Positions 1 through 8,036 of a stretch of DNA of 64,000 bases are shown one piece after another. This DNA comes from an uncultured Rhodospira sp. (GTDB lineage Bacteria > Pseudomonadota > Alphaproteobacteria > Rhodospirillales > Rhodospirillaceae). The DNA lies in contig NZ_CAKZOT010000080.1 of assembly GCF_937138205.1 (NCBI RefSeq), forward strand, positions 1-64,000, written 5' to 3'. The notes beneath the pieces were generated by a model. The model did no database searches and had not been told where the DNA came from. It saw nothing but the letters and a program-made list of their open reading frames with translations. A program made the position numbers and the translations under genes. Position 1 is the stretch's first letter; each line of letters starts with the position of its first letter.

Positions 1-41
1 TTGGGTTCGAACTGGTCGTAGACCAGGGACCATTCGGACAT
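1..41 (-). CDS. Start of a GH65-type glycoside phosphorylase/hydrolase (partial)
   Basis: Only the first 13 codons lie in the window; the gene runs off the left edge. The minus strand reads MSEWSLVYDQFEP from an ATG, with an AAAGG-like ribosome site a few bases upstream. This matches the N-terminal pattern of bacterial GH65 proteins (W-x-LVY-x-F-P), the family of trehalose, maltose and kojibiose phosphorylases. The context supports it: the two genes just upstream on the same strand encode an OtsB-like phosphatase and a beta-phosphoglucomutase, and beta-phosphoglucomutase consumes the beta-glucose-1-phosphate that GH65 phosphorylases release. The gap from the OtsB stop is about 73 bases. Family assignment from so few residues is an inference; the substrate cannot be told. 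Confidence 0.6.
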   Translation of the reverse strand, partial: MSEWSLVYDQFEP

Positions 42-114
42 GGGTCGCGGACCTTTCGTGGCTGGGGCCGTGGACGCGGGGTGGTCAGGAGCCAAGGACG
101 TTTCGTTCAAGGCA

Positions 115-939
115 TCATGGGGTCATGCGGCGCAACAGGTCGAGCACCTGGTCGGGATCGTCGACGCGGAAGTCGGCGGCCGAGACCCGCCCGTTCGCGC
201 CGTCGCTGGCCGGGGCGGCGAGAACACCGACCCCGTTGATCTCCTGTAACGCCTTGAAGGCATCCTCGTCGGTGACGTCGTCGCCGAAGAACATCGGCGC
301 ATGACCGGCATCGTCAAGGTTCAGGGTGCCGAGCAGGTGGCGCACGGCCTTGCCCTTGTCCCAGTCGATGTCCGGCTGGATTTCGAACACCTTCTTGCCG
401 GGCTTTTCCTTCAGCCCCGGCACGGCGCCAAGCAGGCGATCAAGCACGCTCCTGAAGACCGGATAGGCTTCGTCGGCCACCAGGCGATAATGGGCGGCGA
501 CAGAGAATTTCTTGCGTTCCACCAGGGCGCCGGGGAGGGGGTCGAGGCCGTCCTTGAGGCGCGCCTCGACCTCGTCCATCAGCGCGGTGAAGTCACCGAT
601 GCCCTCAAGCGTCAGGACCCCGGCCTCGGGCGTGCGGATGTCGAAGCCGTGACTGCCGGCGAAGGTCAGGGTGTCGATCCCGACCAGCTTCTCGACGTCC
701 GGGCGGTCGCGGCCGCTGACCACGGCGACCGGTCGCTTGCGGGCCAGGGCGTCGACGACGGCGCGGCCCTCGTCGGACAGGATGGCGTTTTCCGGCCGGT
801 CGACGATCGGCGTCAAGGTTCCGTCGTAGTCCAGGAAGATGGCCGGCTCGCGGCCGTTCAGGGCGGCGGTCAGGGCGTCGAACGCGTCCAGGGCGTGCGG
901 CAGGTCCTGCACCGGGCGGAGGCGGGGGTCATGCGTCAC
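115..939 (-). CDS. otsB: Trehalose-6-phosphate phosphatase-like HAD protein
   Basis: HAD-superfamily phosphatase of the OtsB type, expected to hydrolyse trehalose-6-phosphate to trehalose. Motif I is FLDYDGTLTPI near residue 43, motif II lies in VAVVSGRD, and the late acidic motif is FFGDDVTDEDAF; all are typical of OtsB, as is the length of about 274 aa. The ORF track starts at a TTG (966), but the GTG at 939, eleven bases inside the end of the upstream gene and preceded by GGGAG, is more likely. It lies between a beta-phosphoglucomutase and a GH65 gene, so it may belong to an alpha-glucoside pathway rather than plain OtsA/OtsB synthesis; no otsA is seen here. Confidence 0.85.
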   Translation of the reverse strand: MTHDPRLRPVQDLPHALDAFDALTAALNGREPAIFLDYDGTLTPIVDRPENAILSDEGRAVVDALARKRPVAVVSGRDRPDVEKLVGIDTLTFAGSHGFDIRTPEAGVLTLEGIGDFTALMDEVEARLKDGLDPLPGALVERKKFSVAAHYRLVADEAYPVFRSVLDRLLGAVPGLKEKPGKKVFEIQPDIDWDKGKAVRHLLGTLNLDDAGHAPMFFGDDVTDEDAFKALQEINGVGVLAAPASDGANGRVSAADFRVDDPDQVLDLLRRMTP

Positions 940-1687
940 GGAGGAAGTCTCCCAAATCCTTGACAACGATGTGAGCGCCGTTCTCCAGCAAAGCCGCTTC
1001 GCCGAGCCCGCGATCGATGCCGATCACGAGGCCGAAGCCGCCGGCGCGGCCGGCCTGGACGCCGACGATGGCGTCCTCGACCATGATGCTTTCCGCCGGC
1101 GTGGCGCCGACCATGCGCGCGCCCTCGATGAAGGTGTCGGGCGCCGGCTTGCCGGGCAGGCCCTTCTCGACCGCCGAGATGCCGTCCACCTGGGCCTCGA
1201 ACAGGTCGGTCAGGCCGGCACTGGCCAGTACCGGGCCGCAGTTCTTGGAGGACGAGACCACGGCGGCGCGCATCCCCTCGGCCCGCAGGCGGCGGATCAC
1301 GGTGACGGCGCCGTCGAACACGGTGACGCCGTCGCGGCGTATGACCTCGTTGAACTCCAGGTTCTTGCGGTTGCCGAGCCCGCACACCGTCTGTTCGTCG
1401 GGGCTGTCGTCCGGCGTGCCCTCGGGCAGGGTGATGCCACGGGAGGCGAGGAACGTGCGCACACCGTCATAGCGGGGCTTGCCGTCCACGTGCTGCAGGT
1501 AGTCGTCTGGCGTGAAGGGGACGAACGGCTCGCCGGTCTGTTCGGCGCGTGCCCTCAGGACGCCGTCGAACAGATTCTTCCAGGCCGAGGAATGAACGGC
1601 GGCGGTGTCGGTGACCACCCCGTCCAGGTCGCAGATGATGGCCGTCAGGCCTTGTCCGGCCCAAGGCCACGGTGTCGGGTCCGTCAT
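929..1687 (-). CDS. Beta-phosphoglucomutase family HAD hydrolase
   Basis: HAD protein of the beta-phosphoglucomutase family, which converts beta-glucose-1-phosphate to glucose-6-phosphate. Motif I is CDLDGVVTDTA, with the two aspartates near residues 20 and 22 (nucleophile and acid/base in the family). A cap domain follows, then VVSSSKN (motif II), GKPAPDTF (motif III lysine) and IMVEDAIVGVQAG (motif IV). The ATG at 1687 is chosen over the longer ORF because AAGGGGGG lies just upstream; it gives 252 aa, somewhat longer than the classical ~220-aa enzymes. It is the first gene of a set followed by the OtsB-like and GH65 genes. A phosphatase for another sugar phosphate cannot be excluded. Confidence 0.82.
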   Translation of the reverse strand: MTDPTPWPWAGQGLTAIICDLDGVVTDTAAVHSSAWKNLFDGVLRARAEQTGEPFVPFTPDDYLQHVDGKPRYDGVRTFLASRGITLPEGTPDDSPDEQTVCGLGNRKNLEFNEVIRRDGVTVFDGAVTVIRRLRAEGMRAAVVSSSKNCGPVLASAGLTDLFEAQVDGISAVEKGLPGKPAPDTFIEGARMVGATPAESIMVEDAIVGVQAGRAGGFGLVIGIDRGLGEAALLENGAHIVVKDLGDFLRDA

Positions 1688-2154
1688 GTCCCCCCTTCCC
1701 AGATTGACCGTGTGAAAAAGAGCCCGTGAAGGACCGACCACAATGCGAGGAATGGCCGAACCGCCCGTCTTCCCCGCGTTCCGTCTGGTTCAATCCACCA
1801 ACCCATGTCGTGTTTGACCATTGGGGGTCGGCTGTGCGGTCTCACCACACGGTGGCACGTTGAAATGCGTTGTCCTGTGCGGCCGATTAAGGGCCACCGT
1901 GGACGCGGCAAAGCCATCATAGCGACTTTGAGGGCCAAAGGTCACCCCCCGCGGTCGGAAATCTGGCGCGTCGTCTCGCGCCGTCTTGTTTTGGGTTGAA
2001 ATCGCCGAAGCGGCCCCGGGTCCGATCGGGTCTTGCAATGATCCTTTGGGGGGCGCACTTTGGAGGGGCGCAAGGTGTCCGTTCGAGAGGATATCTGCGC
2101 CGAACGATCGTGTGTGTCGCCGGAGTCGGGCCGGCTGTCAGGAGTCTCGAGGCC
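1688..2154. other. Intergenic region, no gene recognised
   Basis: This separates the minus-strand sugar operon from the plus-strand FPF-rich protein, so it should hold divergent promoters. Overlapping ORFs of 64-84 codons on both strands have basic, low-complexity translations and no family resemblance. An upstream extension of the plus-strand ORF (from 1996) is open but has no good ribosome site. No terminator or known operator was recognised. Confidence 0.4.
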
Positions 2155-2577
2155 ATGTTCCCCTTCTTCCCCTTCGGCCCGGTGCCGCCGTTCCCGTTCC
2201 TGTTTCCGTTCGGCGGGTATCCGTGGGCCAGCCGTAACGCCGCCGAGACCGACGGGTCCACGTCCGGTGCCGCGCCGTTCGGCACAGCACCACCGTCCCT
2301 GATGACCATGGCCCTGATGCCGGCCATGGCACCGTTTGCCCTGGGCTCGCAGATGGCGCGGGTGGCGGAGGACGCGCGCCACATCGCCATGCACGTCAAG
2401 GAGTCCCTGGAGAAGGACGACGGCCCCGTGCATGTGATGGTCGGCGATCCCGACGGTCCGCTGGGCGTGGCCATCGGCCTGACGTTCCTGAAGCGCGGCC
2501 AGACGCCGCAGCTGCGCGACGCCGGACCGGCGCGCGTCGAGGCCATGGTGGACGTCACGCCCAAACCGGCGGCGTGA
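2155..2577 (+). CDS. Hypothetical protein with an FPF-rich N terminus
   Basis: Not recognised. About 140 aa from an ATG at 2155, which is preceded by AGGAG at a ten-base spacing; the ORF track extends to 1996, but that part is basic and unconvincing. The first 25 residues are almost only Phe, Pro and Gly (MFPFFPFGPVPPFPF, then LFPFGGYPW). A Met/Ala-rich stretch and a compact charged C-terminal half (HIAMHVKESLEKDD, DGPLGVAIGLTFLKRG) follow. There is no signal peptide or clear membrane helix. It converges on the small exported protein and PHA synthase genes. An aromatic, proline-rich head could bind a hydrophobic surface, but no function is assigned. Confidence 0.6.
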   Translation: MFPFFPFGPVPPFPFLFPFGGYPWASRNAAETDGSTSGAAPFGTAPPSLMTMALMPAMAPFALGSQMARVAEDARHIAMHVKESLEKDDGPVHVMVGDPDGPLGVAIGLTFLKRGQTPQLRDAGPARVEAMVDVTPKPAA

Positions 2578-2602
2578 TTCGCCGTCCGGTGCCGCACCCG
2601 GA

Positions 2603-2944
2603 TCAGGGCTGGCCCGGCGTGTAGAAATCCGGGCGCGCCAGGTCGGCGCTGCCCTCACGCTTCGTCTCCTGATCGAGCGACTGGATCGCCTCGGCCAGCG
2701 CGTCGCACCGAGTGCCATGGGCCCGCGCCCGCCCGGCGTCGGTTCGCGCCGCGTCCCGGACGGTGCGGTCCAGGCATTCGGCCTGATAACGGGCCATGAG
2801 GTCCGCCGGTGCCAGGGTGTCGATCGCCGATTCGGCCGCGCGGACCTGGCCCCAAGATCCGCAGGCCCAAGACCCGCAGGTCAGGACCGCGACCGCCAAC
2901 ACGGCGGGAACGCGGCGCGGGTTGCCTCCGAACGGCCGCATCAT
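2603..2944 (-). CDS. Small exported hypothetical protein downstream of phaC
   Basis: Not recognised; 113 aa. The N terminus looks like a signal peptide (basic MMRPFGGNPRRV, then hydrophobic PAVLAVAVLTC) followed by a repeated CGSW motif, so it is probably exported and possibly lipidated, although the lipobox is poor. The rest is helical and charged, with two more cysteines (AECLDRTV, TRCDALAEA). Its ATG overlaps the phaC stop as TGATG, so it is translationally coupled to phaC and shares its message. Co-expression does not reveal the role, since PHA synthesis is cytoplasmic and this protein appears to be exported. Confidence 0.65.
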   Translation of the reverse strand: MMRPFGGNPRRVPAVLAVAVLTCGSWACGSWGQVRAAESAIDTLAPADLMARYQAECLDRTVRDAARTDAGRARAHGTRCDALAEAIQSLDQETKREGSADLARPDFYTPGQP

Positions 2945-4755
2945 CAGACCGCCCGCATCTTCACGTAGCTGCCCGGGGCGTCCTCAATCGGCTTCAATTC
3001 GCCCTCGCCGGGCTGGCGCGCCGGCACCTGCTCGCCGGCGTGGCGGCCGATCCACTTCTGCCAGTCCGGCCACCAGGAGCCGGGGTGCTCGGTCGCCGCG
3101 CCCAGCCAGGTTTCCGGATCCTTGGACCGGCTGTTGCTGATCCAGTGGCAGTACTTGTTGGACGCCGGCGGGTTGATGACGCCGGCGATGTGGCCCGACG
3201 CCGCAAGCACGAACCGCACCGGCCCCTTGTAAAGCTGGGCGCTTCGGAACGTCGAGACCCAGGGCGCGATGTGGTCCTCGCGTGCGGACAGGAAATACGA
3301 CGGCGTCTTGACCTTCGTCAGGTCAATGGGGACATCCCCGATGGTCACCGCGCCGGGCTCCTTCAGCGCGTTTTCGAGGTAGCACTTGCGTAGGTAAAAA
3401 CTGTGCATGGCCGCCGGCATCCGTGTGCTGTCGGAGTTCCAGTACAGCAGGTCGAACGGGAACGGCTCCTTGCCCATCAGGTAGTTGTTCACCACGAACG
3501 ACCAGATCAGGTCGTTGGAGCGCAGCATGTTGAAGGTGGTCGCCATCTCGGCGCCGTCCAGATAGCCGCGCTCGAACATCTCCTTTTCCAGGTGGTCGAT
3601 GGTGGTCGGGTCGATGAAGACCCCCAGTTCGCCGGGTTCGGAGAATTCCATCAGCGTCGTGAAGTGGGTCGCCGAGGCGATCCGGTCCTCTTGCCCCTTG
3701 GCATGGAGCCACCCCAGCGTGACACCAAGCAGCGTGCCACCCAGGCAATAGCCGATGGCGTTGACCGTGCGTTCTCCCGTGGCCTTCTCGATGGCGTCGA
3801 GCGCCTCCAGCGGCCCTTCCAACAGGTAATTGTCGAACGTGATGTCGCGGTAGGACTCGTCCGGGTTCACCCATGAGATGGTGAACACCGTGTGCCCCTG
3901 GGAGACGGCCCAGCGGATGAACGAGTTCTTCTCGCGAAGGTCGAGAATGTAGAACTTGTTGATCCAGGGCGGGACGATCAGCAGCGGCCGCTTGGCCACC
4001 GTGTCCGTCGCCGGCGCATACTGGATGAGCTGCATCAGCCGGTTCTGGTGCACGACCTTGCCCGGCGTGGTGACGATGTTCTCGCCCACCTTGAAGGCGT
4101 TCTCGTCCGTCATGGTGATGCGCAGCTGGCCCTTGCCGCGCTCCAGGTCGGCCAGCATGTGTTCCAGACCGTGCAGCAGGCTCTCGCCATTGGTCTCGAT
4201 GGCCGTGCGCAGGACCTGGGGGTTGGTCATGACGAAGTTGGTGGGCGCCATGGCATCGACGAGCTGGCGGGTGTAGAACTCCACCTTGCGCGCGGTCGGG
4301 CTGCCCTCGCCCTCGACGTCGTGAACGAGCCCGAGCAGCCAACGCGACGTGAGCAGGTACGACTGCTTGATGAAGTCGTACACCTCGTTTTCCTGCCACA
4401 TCTCGTCGCGGAAACGGTGATCGCTCTTCTCTGGACGGACCAGCGGTTCCGTCTCCTGGCCGAGCCAGCGCTGGGCCGCGTTCTGCCACAGCGACATGTA
4501 CTCCTGCCAGAGATTGAACTGCGCCTCCATGATCTTGGCCGGATTGGCCATCATCTTGGCGGTCATGTCCAGGAACGCCTCGCTGACGTTCAGCGGGTCG
4601 CCGAATGGCAGGCCGCCGTTGCCGGACGCCTGGCGGCTGAGGAAATCGCTGACCAGATGCTGGCCGTGTTCGGCGATCTCCGTCATCGCCCGGGCGAATT
4701 CCTGCGGGTCCGGGTGCTTCGGAATCTCGTCGGTCTTGCCCTGTTGATCGGCCAT
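2944..4755 (-). CDS. phaC: Class I poly(3-hydroxyalkanoate) synthase
   Basis: Polymerises (R)-3-hydroxyacyl-CoA into PHA storage granules. The protein is about 603 aa, the usual class I size. The N-terminal PhaC domain includes NLWQEYMSLWQ and FRDEMWQENEVYDFIKQSY. The alpha/beta-hydrolase part carries the lipase-like box AIGYCLGGT with the catalytic Cys near residue 337, the Asp in SAREDHIAPW and the His in ASGHIAGVINPP. The ATG at 4755 is preferred over the ORF start six codons upstream because GGAAGGG precedes it. The downstream exported gene is coupled by TGATG. No phaA, phaB or phasin gene is adjacent. Confidence 0.96.
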   Translation of the reverse strand: MADQQGKTDEIPKHPDPQEFARAMTEIAEHGQHLVSDFLSRQASGNGGLPFGDPLNVSEAFLDMTAKMMANPAKIMEAQFNLWQEYMSLWQNAAQRWLGQETEPLVRPEKSDHRFRDEMWQENEVYDFIKQSYLLTSRWLLGLVHDVEGEGSPTARKVEFYTRQLVDAMAPTNFVMTNPQVLRTAIETNGESLLHGLEHMLADLERGKGQLRITMTDENAFKVGENIVTTPGKVVHQNRLMQLIQYAPATDTVAKRPLLIVPPWINKFYILDLREKNSFIRWAVSQGHTVFTISWVNPDESYRDITFDNYLLEGPLEALDAIEKATGERTVNAIGYCLGGTLLGVTLGWLHAKGQEDRIASATHFTTLMEFSEPGELGVFIDPTTIDHLEKEMFERGYLDGAEMATTFNMLRSNDLIWSFVVNNYLMGKEPFPFDLLYWNSDSTRMPAAMHSFYLRKCYLENALKEPGAVTIGDVPIDLTKVKTPSYFLSAREDHIAPWVSTFRSAQLYKGPVRFVLAASGHIAGVINPPASNKYCHWISNSRSKDPETWLGAATEHPGSWWPDWQKWIGRHAGEQVPARQPGEGELKPIEDAPGSYVKMRAV

Positions 4756-5083
4756 CGTCCCTTCCTCTATCATCCAATCCGCGTTGAGACCGTGGCGGTG
4801 TCGGGCCTTGCCCCGCTGGCCGGGATGTCAAGGTGAAGCGGTTTTGATGGGCATTGTGGGATACATTGCCGTGTCGGCCAAGGGGGTTGCCACGGGCGGC
4901 GGTTGGTTTTTCCAAGATGGGGCCCCAGGATCGATCGGGCAACCCGAAGCAGTCCCCATGGGCGGGGCTGGGATCGGTGTCGGCGGCCGGCGGGTGGGAA
5001 CACACGGGGCGAACTCCGGTCAACACAACACAACAGGCCCGAGCCCCCGGTTCGGCCCTTCATGAAAAGGGGAGACAGCGGGC
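4756..5083. other. Divergent intergenic region between phaC and the OmpA-like gene
   Basis: About 330 bases between the phaC start (minus) and the GTG of the OmpA-like lipoprotein (plus). It must contain both promoters. No recognisable operator, riboswitch or repeat was found; ORFs crossing it have unconvincing compositions. Confidence 0.4.
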
Positions 5084-6244
5084 GTGACGACACCCGGCGT
5101 GACGAGACAGAAGTCCCGGCCGCGGCATTCAAGCCGCCGGACAGGCCGTCCGTTGACGGCCCGGGCGGCCGTCTTGGGCTTTCTGGCCCTGTGTGGCGCC
5201 CTGGCGGTTACCGCCTGCGCCGACGATCCGCCACCGGAAGCGTCGGGCGAGTATCCCGATATCGCCGACAGTCCGGCCGAGCGGCCACAGGTCACCCCGG
5301 CCAGCGAGCGCGAACAGATCGCCGAGGGCCTGCGCGCCGACCGCCGTGAGGATCGGTACGAGGAGGACCTTGGTCCACGGCAGCGCTCAAGCGAGGTGCG
5401 GCCGCCCGAATACACCCCGCCGCCCGAGACGGACTCACCGGCGCCGACGCCCCCCGCCGCGCGCCTTGACGCCGGGGAACAACCGGCCACGGCGGCGCGG
5501 CCGGGGCCGGACGCGTCCATCACGCGGCGCGACATCCCGGCGCCGCCCGGCCAGGAGCGGTCGGCCGTCGCCGCCGGCACACCGACCCCTGGCCCGTTCG
5601 TCTCCGAGGCAACGCCGGGCCGGCCCATGCCACGCCAGACGGCCCCCACCGGTCCGCATGTCTTCGCCGGACCTCCGCCCGGCACGGGCTTTCACGGCGG
5701 GCCGATCGTTGTGGATTCGCGGGGTGTGACGACCATGGGGCCGGGCGGGCCACTGACGACACCTGGGCCGTACCCGGTGGCCGGCGCGCCCGTGGCCGCG
5801 TCGGGCTATGCCGGGGCGTACGGACCCGCCGTGGCCACCGCGCCGGGGGCCCAGCCGCTGTCGGCCTACGGTCCCCTGGGCGGCGCGCGCAGTCAGCGGG
5901 TCGCCGTCATCTATTTCGCCGACGGCTCGGCCAATCTCTCGGGGCGGGATCGCCACGTGCTGCGGCAGGTGGCCGCCCTCCAACAGCACTATGGCGGCGT
6001 GATCCGGGTGGTCGGCCATGCCTCCAGCCGCACCGGGGCCATGGACATCACCCGCCACAAGCTGGCGAATTTCACGGTGTCGCTGGGCCGTGCCAATGCC
6101 GTCGCGGGGGCCTTGATGAACGCCGGGGTGCCGGGGCGGTATCTGTATGTGGGCGCCGTGTCGGACAGCCAACCCGTCTATTACGAGATCATGCCCACCG
6201 GCGAAGCCGGCAACCGCCGCGCCGAGATCTACATGGACTATTAG
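5084..6244 (+). CDS. OmpA-family peptidoglycan-associated lipoprotein
   Basis: 386 aa. A basic N-terminal stretch precedes a hydrophobic segment ending in the lipobox-like AVTAC near residue 45, so it is a probable lipoprotein. The middle (about 50-280) is low-complexity, rich in Pro, Ala and Gly and probably extended. The C-terminal 110 residues form an OmpA-like domain: VIYFADGSANLSGRD, then IRVVGHASSRTG, then SLGRANAV and GEAGNRRAEIYM. Such domains bind peptidoglycan, so it probably tethers the outer membrane to the wall. The start is a GTG with AAGGGGAG nine bases upstream. It is monocistronic and faces the betaine operon across a shared terminator. Confidence 0.85.
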   Translation: MTTPGVTRQKSRPRHSSRRTGRPLTARAAVLGFLALCGALAVTACADDPPPEASGEYPDIADSPAERPQVTPASEREQIAEGLRADRREDRYEEDLGPRQRSSEVRPPEYTPPPETDSPAPTPPAARLDAGEQPATAARPGPDASITRRDIPAPPGQERSAVAAGTPTPGPFVSEATPGRPMPRQTAPTGPHVFAGPPPGTGFHGGPIVVDSRGVTTMGPGGPLTTPGPYPVAGAPVAASGYAGAYGPAVATAPGAQPLSAYGPLGGARSQRVAVIYFADGSANLSGRDRHVLRQVAALQQHYGGVIRVVGHASSRTGAMDITRHKLANFTVSLGRANAVAGALMNAGVPGRYLYVGAVSDSQPVYYEIMPTGEAGNRRAEIYMDY

Positions 6245-6297
6245 GGGCAGGCGCCGCCGGGCGGTTTGGTTTTTGCCGAACGCCGGGCGGCATGGGA

Positions 6298-6330
6298 AAA
6301 GGGGCGGGGCCTTGCGGCGCCCGCCCCTTT
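6298..6330. terminator. Bidirectional rho-independent-type terminator
   Basis: AAAGGGGCGGG (6298-6308) pairs perfectly with CCCGCCCCTTT (6320-6330), with further GCC/GGC pairing around a TTGC loop. The A and T runs at its feet let it work in both directions. It sits between the convergent OmpA-like gene and the betaine methyltransferase gene. Confidence 0.75.
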
Positions 6331-6347
6331 GTCCGCATTGTCGGTGC

Positions 6348-8024
6348 CTATTCCGGCTTGCGGAAGTGCAGGATGCCCCAGGCGAGGTGCCCGGCCTCGC
6401 CGGCCTTCACCCAGTTGTCCAGCCCCACGAGCATCCGGTCGAGATAGCCGCGGCTGCACACCTTGGCCAGCTCGTTGTAGCGCTCGCGCAGGACCTCGGC
6501 GACCCGGCCGTAGTGGCGCGGCAGGTGGTCGGTCAACTCGGTGATGGACACCGTCTCGAACCCGACCCGCGCGGCCGCTTCCTTGTAGAAGCCGATGGAG
6601 CCCAGGTTCTCAAGGTGGATGCGGTCGTACACCGGCTGCAGCACGCCCTCGGGCACGTCGTCGATCTCCATCGGGTCGGTGAAGATCAGGTGGCCGCCCG
6701 GCTTGAGCACCCGGTACGCCTCTTCCAGCACCAGTTCGCGGTCGCCGGCGTGCAGGATGGAATCCTGCGACCAGACCACATCGAACCGCTGATCTGGCTC
6801 GGGCACGTCCTCGAAGGTGCCGTGGATCACCGTGATCTTGTCGGCCAGCTCCTGTTCCTCGTTGAGCTGGCGGTTCTTGGTGTTCTGGATCTCGGAGATG
6901 TTGAGGCAATGCACGCGGCAGCCGCGCGTGGCGGCCAGTCGCCGCGCGGCGCCACCGTAGCCCGCGCCCAGGTCGAGCACGCGGCTGTCGGCGCTCAACT
7001 CCACCTGTTCCGCCATGGTGTCGACGGTGCGGCGGCTGGCGTCCTTGATTTGTTCACCGGCCTTGTCGGTGTACAGGCCGATATGAATGTCCTCGCCACC
7101 CCAGATGTGGAAGTAGAAGTTGTCGGCGTCGCCGCTGTCGTAATACGTTTCGGCCACCGAGGCGATCTTCTTCAGGTCGCGGGGACCATGTTCCAGGTCG
7201 TAACTCTTTGACGCGACGTGAATGAAGAAGTCCGGATCGTCTTCCTGGTACGTTTCCTGGAAGTCGCCGTAGGTGCGGATGTGTTGGAAACCCGCCTCGG
7301 TGAGCAGACGCCGCATGTAGTTCTTGCGGAGCGGAAACATGTTCAGCTTGTATTCCGACCCGTCCGGGAACGCATAGCGGAAGCGGGCCAATCCCTCGTC
7401 CACGTGCTCCGGCTCGGCCACGACCTTGTCGCCACAATAATAGTACTTGTGGGCGCTGCTGTAGCCGTGGTCGAGCATCGCATCATAGTTACGCTGATCA
7501 ATGATCAGCACGCCGTCATGCTTCAGGGCGGCGTAGAACTCGGCCAGGGCGCGGCGCCGATCCTGTTCGTCATGCAGGTGGGTGAAGCTGTTGCCCAGGC
7601 AGATGATGGCGTCGTACTTGCCGTGCAGGTCGCGGTTCAGGAACCGCCAGTCGGCCTGACAGGTGCGCAGGATGATGTGGTGATCCTTGGCGTTCTCGAA
7701 CGCCTTGGCCACCATGGCGGCCGAGCCGTCCACCGAGGTCACATCGAACCCGGCCTTGATCAGCTGCACCGAGTGGAACCCGGTGCCGCAAGCCGCGTCG
7801 AGGATGCGGGTCTTGCCGCGCGCCTTCAGCACGTCGATGAAGAAGCGCCCTTCGCTTTCGGCGCGGGCGTTCCAGTCGATCAGTTCATCCCACTTCTCGA
7901 CAAAGGTCTGGATGTACTCGGCACGGTATTGATCGCTGTCGCGCACGGCGATGGGATCGTCACCGTAGTCCTGCTCCTTGGCGACAAGATCGGTGTTCTT
8001 CTCGCGAAAATCGATGGTGTCCAT
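6348..8024 (-). CDS. Fused glycine/sarcosine and sarcosine/dimethylglycine N-methyltransferase
   Basis: Makes glycine betaine from glycine by three SAM-dependent methylations. The 558-aa protein carries two methyltransferases in tandem. The N-terminal half is glycine/sarcosine methyltransferase-like (SAM motif LDAACGTGFHS near 75-85, ACQADWR-type region, GDFQETY near 255). The C-terminal half is sarcosine/dimethylglycine methyltransferase-like (VLDLGAGYGGAARRLA near 350-365, WSQDSILHAGDR, LKPGGHLIFTDPMEID). Separate genes occur in Ectothiorhodospira-type and cyanobacterial systems; fused forms are known in a few halophiles such as Actinopolyspora. It lies 12 bases after metK, so both are in one operon, with SAM supply tied to betaine synthesis. 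This is the best marker of a salt-adapted lifestyle here. Confidence 0.93.
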   Translation of the reverse strand: MDTIDFREKNTDLVAKEQDYGDDPIAVRDSDQYRAEYIQTFVEKWDELIDWNARAESEGRFFIDVLKARGKTRILDAACGTGFHSVQLIKAGFDVTSVDGSAAMVAKAFENAKDHHIILRTCQADWRFLNRDLHGKYDAIICLGNSFTHLHDEQDRRRALAEFYAALKHDGVLIIDQRNYDAMLDHGYSSAHKYYYCGDKVVAEPEHVDEGLARFRYAFPDGSEYKLNMFPLRKNYMRRLLTEAGFQHIRTYGDFQETYQEDDPDFFIHVASKSYDLEHGPRDLKKIASVAETYYDSGDADNFYFHIWGGEDIHIGLYTDKAGEQIKDASRRTVDTMAEQVELSADSRVLDLGAGYGGAARRLAATRGCRVHCLNISEIQNTKNRQLNEEQELADKITVIHGTFEDVPEPDQRFDVVWSQDSILHAGDRELVLEEAYRVLKPGGHLIFTDPMEIDDVPEGVLQPVYDRIHLENLGSIGFYKEAAARVGFETVSITELTDHLPRHYGRVAEVLRERYNELAKVCSRGYLDRMLVGLDNWVKAGEAGHLAWGILHFRKPE

Positions 8025-8036
8025 GAGAGGCCTCTC

